Below the pieces are notes generated by a model, which saw nothing but the letters and a program-made list of their open reading frames with translations, ran no database searches and was not told the origin of the DNA. A program made the position numbers and the translations under genes. Positions 8,159-17,402 of a stretch of DNA of 58,345 bases are shown one piece after another. The stretch's first letter is position 1, and each line of letters opens with the position of its first letter. Source of the stretch: Nitrospirota bacterium (lineage in GTDB: Bacteria; Nitrospirota; Thermodesulfovibrionia; Thermodesulfovibrionales; Dissulfurispiraceae); assembly GCA_023476565.1 (NCBI GenBank), contig JAMCVZ010000012.1:1-58345 (forward strand). Direction: 5' to 3'.

Positions 8159-8164
8159 TAATCT
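8159..8164 (+). promoter_or_regulatory. Extended -10 promoter element upstream of guaB
   Basis: TGTTATAAT gives a TG-N-TATAAT extended -10 box, 28 bases before the guaB ATG, with an AGGGG ribosome-binding site between them. The -35 region is poor, as is usual for extended -10 promoters. Confidence 0.45.
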
Positions 8165-8189
8165 TATTTAAAACTATCAAAGGGGTTAG

Positions 8190-9653
<1,464 letters not shown>

Positions 9654-9666
9654 AAAGTAGCAAGGC

Positions 9667-9714
9667 AGTAACGAGTTGAAAGGATAGAAATCCAGTAATT
9701 CCGTGCTCGTTACT
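9667..9714. other. Inverted repeat in the guaB-guaA spacer
   Basis: AGTAACGAG (9667-9675) and CTCGTTACT (9706-9714) are perfect inverted copies 30 bases apart. No U-tract follows, so it may be a REP-type element or an attenuator-like hairpin rather than a terminator. Confidence 0.4.
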
Positions 9715-9734
9715 CGTCGTTCGTCACTAAAATT

Positions 9735-11276
9735 ATGACACACGGTGAAAAAATATTAGTCCTCGATTTCGGCTCGCAATATACCCAGCTTATAGCGCGA
9801 AGAATAAGGGAGGGCAGGGTTTACTCGGAGATAGTTCCGTTTAATACCCCCCTGGACAAAATAGAATCGTTCAGGCCGAAAGGTATTGTCCTTTCAGGAG
9901 GGCCCTCCAGTGTATACGAAGACGGCGCCCCTGTCCCCGATATGGAAATTTTCAAGCTCGGGATCCCTGTTCTCGGTATATGCTACGGCATGCAGTTGAT
10001 GGCGCATTGCCTCGGGGGAGAGGTGGCGAAGGCCGCAAAGAGGGAGTACGGAAGGGCCGAGTTGCTGGTGGATAATGATGAAGACCTCCTCCGGGGTGTT
10101 TCGCAAAAGACGAAGGTCTGGATGAGCCATGGCGACAGGATCGAGGTAATGCCTGAAGGCTTCTCCATAATAGGCCATACAGGCAATTCGCCCATCGCGG
10201 CAATGGCGAACAAGGTGAAGAGATTCTATGCCTTGCAGTTCCATCCCGAGGTGGTCCATACCGACGAGGGCACGAGGGTCCTGCACAACTTTATTTATAA
10301 CATTTGCGCTTGCAAGCCCACCTGGGAGATGGCTTCGTTCATCGAATGGTCGACTTCGGATATCCGTTCAAAAGTCGGCGCCAAGAAAGTGGTATGCGCC
10401 CTGAGCGGCGGGGTCGATTCCTCAGTCGTCGCTTTGCTTGTCCATAAGGCCATAGGTGACAACCTCACCTGCATTTATGTCGACAACGGACTGATGAGAA
10501 AAGGCGAGACCGACAAGATCAAAAAGACCTTTCAGGGCCATTTCCATATAAAGCTGATATATGTTGATGCAAAAAAGAGATTCCTCGAAAAACTCAAGGG
10601 TATAGCAGAGCCTGAGAAAAAGAGGAAAATTATCGGGAACGAATTTATAGCTGTTTTTGAGGATGAGGCCAGGAGGATTACCGATGCCGAATTCCTTGCC
10701 CAGGGGACACTCTATCCCGATGTTATCGAGAGCGTTTCGTTCAAAGGCCCTTCGGCCGTTATAAAGAGCCATCACAATGTCGGCGGCCTCCCGGAGATCA
10801 TGAAATTAAAGCTGGTTGAACCCCTGCGGGAATTGTTCAAGGACGAGGTCAGGGTTCTGGGGCAGGAACTCGGGCTCGCCGAAGAGATATGCTGGAGGCA
10901 CCCGTTCCCGGGTCCGGGGCTCGCAATAAGATGCATCGGGGACATAACGGCGGGCAAGCTCGAAGTATTGAGAGAGGCCGATGCCGTAGTGCTTGAGGAA
11001 ATAAAGGCGGCAGGGCTGTACAGGACGATATGGCAGGCGTTTGCAGTAATCCTTCCTATCAAGAGCGTCGGCGTTATGGGAGATGAAAGGACCTATGAGA
11101 ATGTTGTCGCGGTGCGGGCCGTAACAAGCATCGACGGAATGACGGCGGATTGGGCGCAGATCCCCTATGACGTTATGGGGAGAATATCCAACAGGATAAT
11201 CAATGAAGTAAAAGGCGTGAACAGGGTTGTTTACGATATAACTTCGAAGCCCCCCGGCACCATCGAGTGGGAATAG
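9735..11276 (+). CDS. guaA: GMP synthase (glutamine-hydrolysing)
   Basis: Aminates XMP to GMP. The 513-residue protein has an N-terminal class I glutamine amidotransferase (nucleophile Cys in [12 protein letters not shown]; His-Glu in QFHPEVVHT), an ATP pyrophosphatase domain with the P-loop [12 protein letters not shown] near residue 225, and the C-terminal dimerisation domain ending [13 protein letters not shown], the canonical GuaA end. It is downstream of guaB in the same orientation. Confidence 0.98.
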   Translation: MTHGEKILVLDFGSQYTQLIARRIREGRVYSEIVPFNTPLDKIESFRPKGIVLSGGPSSVYEDGAPVPDMEIFKLGIPVLGICYGMQLMAHCLGGEVAKAAKREYGRAELLVDNDEDLLRGVSQKTKVWMSHGDRIEVMPEGFSIIGHTGNSPIAAMANKVKRFYALQFHPEVVHTDEGTRVLHNFIYNICACKPTWEMASFIEWSTSDIRSKVGAKKVVCALSGGVDSSVVALLVHKAIGDNLTCIYVDNGLMRKGETDKIKKTFQGHFHIKLIYVDAKKRFLEKLKGIAEPEKKRKIIGNEFIAVFEDEARRITDAEFLAQGTLYPDVIESVSFKGPSAVIKSHHNVGGLPEIMKLKLVEPLRELFKDEVRVLGQELGLAEEICWRHPFPGPGLAIRCIGDITAGKLEVLREADAVVLEEIKAAGLYRTIWQAFAVILPIKSVGVMGDERTYENVVAVRAVTSIDGMTADWAQIPYDVMGRISNRIINEVKGVNRVVYDITSKPPGTIEWE

Positions 11277-11309
11277 AAGATACCGCGCTTTTAATATACA
11301 GTAACCCCA

Positions 11310-11322
11310 GGGGACTGTCCCC
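11310..11322. repeat. GGGGACTGTCCCC palindrome, solo copy
   Basis: A 13-base palindrome after guaA. It is the same motif that bounds the longer repeats at 21522-21602 and 47952-48031, and it may act as the guaA transcript end. It marks the left edge of the AT-rich island. Confidence 0.6.
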
Positions 11323-11414
11323 GGCGCAAGACAGATGGCCGGAATTAAAACGCATATTTAAGGGTATGAGTCAATAGGGGCTGAATTTCCGTAGGACGAT
11401 ATTTAGGAACGAGA

Positions 11415-12701
11415 ATGAATAAAAAGGAAATACCAGACGGTACGATTGAGATTGTTGCTCGACACATAAATGAACGAAATAATCGTCCGTCAAAAATTCC
11501 GATAATCACCATTGACGGAGAAACCGAAACGCCTCATTATTTTGAAATCACACCTTTTGACCGGATAGACAAAACGAAAGCAAAATTCTTTGCTATTGAC
11601 GGAAGCTACAACAGCCAGGAGTTTTACAATGGTTTATCACTTGGCCTTTACACAGCGGGGTATATATGTTATCACGAAGGCAAACAAATACGACTTAACG
11701 ACCTGACAGACCCGGTAATTTTAGGCAAAGGCTACTATCCCAATAACATTCTTGTTACTAGTGATGAACACAGAGAGTCAATCTATGATGAATTGATGGC
11801 TTTAGAGCCAGTCAAAAACATTTTGCATTTTTTCTCTGAGGATGAATCAAAAGTCTTTGGTTTTAGCAAAGACATAATTTGCTCGACACTCTCAAAGCTA
11901 TTGAGTTTCTGTCAAGAAGTTTTGGAATGGTCATTAGTTTATGAAATATCTAATTTACTGATAATTCAAAAAGGGGATTTCATTCTCCGGGACGGGACAC
12001 TGCGTTCAAATAATATTAAACAAGAGTTTTTAGTAAAACTTGGAAAGCATGTAAAAGAGAAAGGAATCTATTTGGTAGCAATCACAAAAAACTCACCAAT
12101 AAAACTTGAACTTTCTTCCACTTTTAAAAAAATTGATAGTTTTCTGCAAGAAGAATACAAACCGAAGTATCCGTTTAAAACTCAAAATCCGAGGTGGCAA
12201 AAGATATGCTGCTGGCTTGAGGTTTCTGACGACATTTTAGTTCTTGCTTATCCCGAAGCCGGACAGCGAAAAGAAATGCAGGATGGGAAGGTTCAATCTG
12301 TAACAAAGACAAGTATGTTTGCCAAAAAAGGATTGACCGGTGGCAGAGGCTCTGGAGTATTCTTTGTTGCGAGGCTTGATTACGTTGAGAAACTTCAGAA
12401 TTATGATTGGGTCGTGGCTGACTTAAACATTTATGATGTTATTACAGGAATCGAAACAAATGACAAAAAGCGAGACATTGAAACTATCAATCATATTTTC
12501 TACGAACTAACAAGGTTAACGCAAGAGCATTACATTTTGGGTTATCCTTACCCTCTTGTTGAAGCACATAATTTTGTAACACTTAAACAAGATTTCAAAG
12601 ATGAAATAATCAAGCGAGTAAAGTTTGCCCTTTACAAAGAACAGCGAATGGACAATGTAGATATAGAAAACTTATTCTTAGATATTCATGAAAGGTTCTA
12701 A
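11415..12701 (+). CDS. NurA-domain nuclease
   Basis: A 428-residue protein of the NurA family, nucleases that partner HerA translocases in DNA-end processing. Visible family blocks are FAIDGSYNSQEF near residues 57-68 (metal-binding Asp), the ILRDGTLRS block near 190 and the C-terminal GYPYPLVEAHNF near 376-387. The gene is AT-rich compared with guaA and ispA, suggesting transfer. It is separated by 3 bases from the HerA gene. In archaea NurA-HerA works with Mre11-Rad50; bacterial pairs have been linked to phage defence, which is the likeliest role here. Catalytic residues beyond these motifs were not checked. Confidence 0.85.
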   Translation: MNKKEIPDGTIEIVARHINERNNRPSKIPIITIDGETETPHYFEITPFDRIDKTKAKFFAIDGSYNSQEFYNGLSLGLYTAGYICYHEGKQIRLNDLTDPVILGKGYYPNNILVTSDEHRESIYDELMALEPVKNILHFFSEDESKVFGFSKDIICSTLSKLLSFCQEVLEWSLVYEISNLLIIQKGDFILRDGTLRSNNIKQEFLVKLGKHVKEKGIYLVAITKNSPIKLELSSTFKKIDSFLQEEYKPKYPFKTQNPRWQKICCWLEVSDDILVLAYPEAGQRKEMQDGKVQSVTKTSMFAKKGLTGGRGSGVFFVARLDYVEKLQNYDWVVADLNIYDVITGIETNDKKRDIETINHIFYELTRLTQEHYILGYPYPLVEAHNFVTLKQDFKDEIIKRVKFALYKEQRMDNVDIENLFLDIHERF

Positions 12702-12704
12702 AAA

Positions 12705-14351
12705 ATGACAACAGAAAAGCATGACTTTGGCGTTCTTTACGGACAGAAAACAACAGAAGACGCCTTGCTGATTTACTCATCGTATGAAGACAGCAAGGCA
12801 AGCCCACAAACAGGTGATTTTATTGTCTTGACCCCGAGGGACGAAGACGGCCCCAAATTTCTGGCAAGAGTTGAAGCCGAAGTTTATGATGAAGACCCAA
12901 TTTTCCGTTCACAAGATAAGACACTAATTGCTGTTCATTATGCACGTATTGCAGAACGAGAACTTTCTGAACGTGATAAACAGAAAATGTTCAGTTATAC
13001 ATATAAAGTTAAGATACTTGGAACGTTTACTTCTGACGGAAAGGACTTTATAACTGCTGTAAGAAAACTTCCAACTGTTTCTTATCACGCCAGACACTTA
13101 ACGCCAAGAGAGTTTGAAAACATCTTGAATCGAGCAAATGAAAACGGTGTGGCAATCGGAAAGCTTTGTATCGGCAACGATATTCAGCTCGATAAAAACG
13201 ATATTTTATTTGACATCGGGAAATTGAGAGAAAAAAGAACAATGATTTTTGCTCAATCAGGATTTGGTAAGACAAACTTAATGAAAGTTTTAATCTATAA
13301 CATGATTGCTGATACAAATTACGGCAAACTGATTTTTGATTTGAATGGAGAATATTTTTTACGTGGAATAAAAACTTATGGATTAGGTGACATTAACGAA
13401 GATAAAATCAGAGACAACCTTGTAGTTTATACTGACAAGAAAATTGATAAATATATAGAAGATAAAAGGTTTGTATTTGGTGGTAGGGTCAGAATAAATA
13501 TGATTAAGCAATTGACCATAGGCGACATCTTAAACTTTAGTACCGGCTTTTCTGAAGTTATGAAATCATTCCTTCTTTATTTGGATGATAATCAAGTGGA
13601 AAATTTTATTGGGAACATTAATAATTATGTAAGCGATCCACAAAAGCTTCACCGAGATTTCTCAGATTTTTGGGCTGAAATGAAAAATAAAGGAGATGAG
13701 GCAAGTGCAAAGAAAACAATCGCAGCAATTAAGAAAAGAATTGCTTATTTAATTGATGAAAGCAAAAATTTACATAGCGGTTCCTCAACATTAATCGAGG
13801 ATGTTTTTAAATATCTTAAAGAAGGCAAAACAGTAATTGTTGATTTATCCCTTAATGACAATGCAGAAGCAAGTATCATTTCCACAATCATTGTCAGAAA
13901 ACTATTTGAGAACAACAAACGATATTTCACAGAAGATAAAAAGGATAAAGTAATTGATGTTGTTTTGTGCGTTGAAGAAGCTCAAAATGTTTTGTCGGAG
14001 GAGTTTGTAAAATCAAATGCAAATCCATTCGTTAGAGTAGCGAAAGAAGGTAGAAAATTTGGGCTCGGCGTAATAGCAATTACTCAAAGGCCTTCTGCTA
14101 TCTCCGAGGAAATTAGAACACAAGCTGAAAATTTCTTTTCATTTTATATGGGCAACTCAGATGACATTAAAGCCCTTGTGAAATCAAATATTAACTATGA
14201 TGGAGTGATAGCAAAGTTTATTCAAACAGAAACAATTCCTGGAAATCTCTATATGGTTTCCGCAAACCAATCATTTGCTTTACCACTTCGGGTAACGAAT
14301 TTTGAAAAATCCGTAAAGAAAAAAGTTTACGACGATTCATGGTTTGAATAG
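12705..14351 (+). CDS. HerA-family hexameric DNA translocase
   Basis: A 548-residue ATPase of the HerA/FtsK superfamily. The N-terminal part of about 100 residues is a HAS-barrel-like beta domain. Walker A is AQSGFGKTN near residues 183-191, followed by LIFDLNGEY. Walker B is VVLCVEEAQN near 418-427, with sensor/arginine-finger region VRVAKEGRKFGLGVIAITQRP and the HerA-typical IRTQAENFFSFYMGN. It should form a hexamer that pumps DNA toward NurA. It lies between the NurA gene and the DUF4338 gene, all in one direction with spacers of 3-5 bases, so it is co-transcribed. Confidence 0.92.
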   Translation: MTTEKHDFGVLYGQKTTEDALLIYSSYEDSKASPQTGDFIVLTPRDEDGPKFLARVEAEVYDEDPIFRSQDKTLIAVHYARIAERELSERDKQKMFSYTYKVKILGTFTSDGKDFITAVRKLPTVSYHARHLTPREFENILNRANENGVAIGKLCIGNDIQLDKNDILFDIGKLREKRTMIFAQSGFGKTNLMKVLIYNMIADTNYGKLIFDLNGEYFLRGIKTYGLGDINEDKIRDNLVVYTDKKIDKYIEDKRFVFGGRVRINMIKQLTIGDILNFSTGFSEVMKSFLLYLDDNQVENFIGNINNYVSDPQKLHRDFSDFWAEMKNKGDEASAKKTIAAIKKRIAYLIDESKNLHSGSSTLIEDVFKYLKEGKTVIVDLSLNDNAEASIISTIIVRKLFENNKRYFTEDKKDKVIDVVLCVEEAQNVLSEEFVKSNANPFVRVAKEGRKFGLGVIAITQRPSAISEEIRTQAENFFSFYMGNSDDIKALVKSNINYDGVIAKFIQTETIPGNLYMVSANQSFALPLRVTNFEKSVKKKVYDDSWFE

Positions 14352-14356
14352 AAATA

Positions 14357-15775
14357 ATGATAACACCAGCTTTAATATTACCTGAAAAGTTTTCGAGAAC
14401 GACTATGAAAAGTCCATCAAAGGAAATTCCTTTGAAGGAACAGGTTGTTAATAACATCAGACGAGACCTTGAACGTCTGAATTGGAAATTTAAGCTTCCA
14501 ACGAATAAAAATGCTTATCCTACTTTAGTGCCGCCCAACACCTACGATAAGGAAACTGTTAAGCAGTCAATGGCTTTCAAAAGAGATGAGATTATTTCAA
14601 AGCATCAAGGCTGGATTAATAAGCACATTGATATTGCAAGAAAAAATCTTGCAAATGGCTATGAGGTTTTGACATCTGAAATTGACCCAATCATTGAGGT
14701 TTGCAAGACTGAAAAGCAACACAGTTTATTTAGAATATTGCGTTATTACTGGAGTTCACCATACAGTGAATATGTTGGAAGAAGAATAAAACTTATCATT
14801 CGTGACAGAGCGTTGCCAAACAAACCTGTAATCGGAATCGCAGCATTAGGCAGTCCGATAATTCACATTCCCGAAAGAGATGAATGGATTGGCTGGGATA
14901 AGAACACACGAACAAAAAATTTAATTTACACTTTAGACGCTTATGTTATTGGTGCACTTCCCCCTTACAATTATTTACTTGGAGGTAAACTCATTTCCTT
15001 TATTCTTGCATCTAATGAGGTAAGAAAAATTTATCGGGATAAATACCGAGACCAAATAACATACAAGGAAAAGCGGACGGTAAATAAACTTATTGGAATC
15101 TTTACAACAAGTCTTTACGGTAATAGTTCTCAATACAATCGAATGAAATTTAACGGCGAATTGCTTTACCAGCCTATCGGGCAAACAAAAGGATTTGGCT
15201 CCTTACATTTAAGCGACGAAACAATTCAATTAATGATTAAATTTTTGAAATCAAGAAGAATTGAAGTTGGACATAAATTCGGAGACGGACCAAGTTGGAT
15301 AATGCGTGTAATTCGTAATGCAGGAGACCTTCTCGGCTTTGACTCTGACTTTCTTCTTCGACACTCTTTCAAACGCAACATTTATTTTATCCCTTTAGCC
15401 AAGAACCATAAAGAACTTTTGAACGGACAGACCAAGAAGGCACTGTTTAACAATTACTCTAAGAAAGATCTTGTAGACTTTTGGAAAAAACGTTGGTTAT
15501 TGAATAGGAAAAAAAATGCTGACGTGATTGCAAATGTTATTAACTTTACACCTAATGACTTCACAATTTTACCAACATGTAGCCCACGACAGACAGATTT
15601 AACAGGACAATATGAAACTGATAGCAATAACACGAAAATGGGGCCATCTAACCAAACAACAAAAAAACAGGCTACTGGTCTAAATCATCCGAAAATAACT
15701 GGAAAGCGGGAGATGCATTGTGAGGATAAACACACATGCCAGCGTTCCGGCATAAATGGAAATGAAAATAGTTAG
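14357..15775 (+). CDS. DUF4338 (DruA-like) protein
   Basis: A 472-residue protein carrying the DUF4338 domain found in DruA of the Druantia anti-phage systems. The recognisable core runs from SEYVGRRIKLIIRDRAL through VIGIAALGSPIIHIPERDEWIGWD, LDAYVIGALPPYNYLLGGKL, TTSLYGNSSQYNRMKF and GQTKGFGSLHLSDE. The biochemical activity of DUF4338 is not established. The last 50 or so residues (after SPRQTDLTG) are low-complexity and unlike the family end, so the C-terminus may be fused or extended. It is the third gene of NurA-HerA-DUF4338. No DruE helicase is present, so this is not a standard Druantia locus. Confidence 0.82.
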   Translation: MITPALILPEKFSRTTMKSPSKEIPLKEQVVNNIRRDLERLNWKFKLPTNKNAYPTLVPPNTYDKETVKQSMAFKRDEIISKHQGWINKHIDIARKNLANGYEVLTSEIDPIIEVCKTEKQHSLFRILRYYWSSPYSEYVGRRIKLIIRDRALPNKPVIGIAALGSPIIHIPERDEWIGWDKNTRTKNLIYTLDAYVIGALPPYNYLLGGKLISFILASNEVRKIYRDKYRDQITYKEKRTVNKLIGIFTTSLYGNSSQYNRMKFNGELLYQPIGQTKGFGSLHLSDETIQLMIKFLKSRRIEVGHKFGDGPSWIMRVIRNAGDLLGFDSDFLLRHSFKRNIYFIPLAKNHKELLNGQTKKALFNNYSKKDLVDFWKKRWLLNRKKNADVIANVINFTPNDFTILPTCSPRQTDLTGQYETDSNNTKMGPSNQTTKKQATGLNHPKITGKREMHCEDKHTCQRSGINGNENS

Positions 15776-15800
15776 TTAACGATAATGAGGAGGTTGAGCC

Positions 15801-16136
15801 ATGAATGTTGTAACAGAAGATGCGCTGATAGAGATAACTAAAGCAATCGTTGATGCAGTTAATCCGATGAAAATCATTCTGTTCGGCTCATATGCACGGG
15901 GAGATGCGCGTCCTAATTCCGACCTTGATTTCCTCGTTGTTGAAGAAGAGCCTTTTAGTGCTACAAGAAGCCGCAGGAAAGAAATAGGCAATATTTATCG
16001 GAAGCTTTTGAACTATGACATGCCTGTTGATATCCTTCTTTATAGTAAGAATGAATTTGATAAATGGAAAGATGGGATAAATCATGTCATAGCCAGAGCT
16101 CATAGAGAAGGAAGGATAGTATATGAGCGGAATTGA
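15801..16136 (+). CDS. MNT-domain nucleotidyltransferase (MntA-like antitoxin)
   Basis: A 111-residue minimal nucleotidyltransferase. The catalytic motif LFGSYARGDARPNSDLDFLVV gives GS-x10-D-x-D, and a third acidic residue (PVDILL) follows near residue 75. Such proteins pair with HEPN toxins, and in studied cases neutralise them by AMP-ylating the HEPN RNase. A strong ribosome-binding site (GAGGAGG) precedes the ATG. The reading frame overlaps the HEPN gene by 14 bases. Base use is closer to the core genome than in the adjacent HerA cassette. Confidence 0.9.
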   Translation: MNVVTEDALIEITKAIVDAVNPMKIILFGSYARGDARPNSDLDFLVVEEEPFSATRSRRKEIGNIYRKLLNYDMPVDILLYSKNEFDKWKDGINHVIARAHREGRIVYERN

Positions 16137-16461
16137 AGAGGCAAGACAAATGCTGAAAATGGCGGGAAAGGATCTGCGTGCCCTGCATGCCATGCTTGAT
16201 CCGGAAACATTTGACGAGGAAATATTCGGCTTCCATGCCCAGCAAGCCGTTGAGAAATCGTTAAAGGCATGGATTACAGCCCTCGGCAAAGAGCATAACT
16301 ACAAACATGATTTGCGTCCCCTTTTGATTAAACTGCAAGACCTTGGCTGCAATGTGGCTGATCTGAGGGAGTTTGTTGACCCCTTAAGTCCGGAATATTT
16401 TTACAACGGCGGTAACTTTGCCGATGAAATTAAAAGAACCGGCAAGGCAGTACCTATTTAG
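16123..16461 (+). CDS. HEPN-domain protein (toxin partner of the MNT gene)
   Basis: A 112-residue HEPN protein: EARQMLKMAGKDLRALHAML at the start, FGFHAQQAVEKSLKAWITALG in the middle and the KHDLRPLLIKL segment, where the expected RNase R-x4-6-H motif would lie. A clear R-x4-6-H was not confirmed. The C-terminus after PLSPEYFY is short (GGNFADEIKRTGKAVPI) and lacks the usual Arg-Tyr and final helix. The stop codon abuts the ispA ATG with no spacer. The end of the gene may therefore have been rewritten by a deletion. Confidence 0.82.
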   Translation: MSGIEEARQMLKMAGKDLRALHAMLDPETFDEEIFGFHAQQAVEKSLKAWITALGKEHNYKHDLRPLLIKLQDLGCNVADLREFVDPLSPEYFYNGGNFADEIKRTGKAVPI

Positions 16462-17361
16462 ATGGATATAAAAACCTATTTAAAAGAAAAACGCGAACTT
16501 ATTGATGATTTTCTGGAGAAGTATTTTGATTCTCCTCTAAAACCTGATGTCCTAAAAAACTCAATAGTCTACTCGCTCTCTGCAGGAGGGAAAAGGATCA
16601 GGCCGGTCCTTTGCCTTGCGGCGTACGAGGCCTGCGGCGGAAAGTCTGATGAGATAGTCCCTTATGCCGCTGCCCTCGAGCTGATACATACTTATTCGCT
16701 CATCCACGACGACCTGCCCGCCATGGACGACGATGACCTCAGGCGCGGCAAACCTACAAACCACAAGGTTTTCGGTGAAGGGATGGCAATCCTTGCAGGA
16801 GACGCCCTGCTGACCGAGGCGTTTTACCTCCTGTCGCGGGAGGACTCTCATGGAGAAAACCCGGCCCGTATTCCGCACTCCGCTGTCCTGAAGGCTGTTT
16901 ATGAGGTTGCCGGGGGTTCCGGCAGGTACGGCATGGTGGGGGGCCAGGCGCAGGACCTTTTGTCCGAAGATGAGGAGCCGGAAGCCGAAACGCTTTCATT
17001 CATTCACCGGTGCAAGACTGCGGCGCTTATAACTGCTTCGGTGAGAATGGGAGGCATTCTGGCATGCTGCAACGAGGATGCCTTGAGCGGGCTGACGCGT
17101 TACGGTGAGAACATCGGCTTAGCTTTTCAGATTATTGATGATATACTTGATGTTGAGGGCGACACCGGGACGCTCGGCAAGACCGTCGGATCGGATGAGA
17201 AGAAAAAGAAGATGACGTATCCGAAACTGTACGGTATCGAGCGGTCGAGAGACAAGGCGCGGGAATTAATAAACGGTGCGCTGGAGGCATTAAGGATATT
17301 CGGCGAAGGGGCGGAACCTTTGCGGGCCATCGCACGGTACCTGCTTGAAAGAAAGAACTAA
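16462..17361 (+). CDS. ispA: Polyprenyl (farnesyl/geranyl) diphosphate synthase
   Basis: Condenses IPP with allylic diphosphates to give farnesyl or geranylgeranyl diphosphate. The 299-residue all-helical enzyme has the first Asp-rich motif HDDLPAMDDDDLRRGKPT, GGKRIRP near the N-terminus, and the second Asp-rich motif QIIDDILDVEGD. The chain-length region is of the short-chain type with a two-residue insert (DDLPAMDD). The ATG follows the HEPN stop directly. dxs and tlyA follow, the common bacterial ispA-dxs-tlyA order. Confidence 0.95.
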   Translation: MDIKTYLKEKRELIDDFLEKYFDSPLKPDVLKNSIVYSLSAGGKRIRPVLCLAAYEACGGKSDEIVPYAAALELIHTYSLIHDDLPAMDDDDLRRGKPTNHKVFGEGMAILAGDALLTEAFYLLSREDSHGENPARIPHSAVLKAVYEVAGGSGRYGMVGGQAQDLLSEDEEPEAETLSFIHRCKTAALITASVRMGGILACCNEDALSGLTRYGENIGLAFQIIDDILDVEGDTGTLGKTVGSDEKKKKMTYPKLYGIERSRDKARELINGALEALRIFGEGAEPLRAIARYLLERKN

Positions 17362-17402
17362 GCAGCATAGCTGACAGCGCTGTATACTTGAGGTAGCAAC
17401 AC

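Noticed and set aside
14357-15775. The DUF4338 locus as a standard Druantia system
   Set aside because: The large DruE helicase and the other Druantia genes are absent; the neighbours are HerA and NurA instead.
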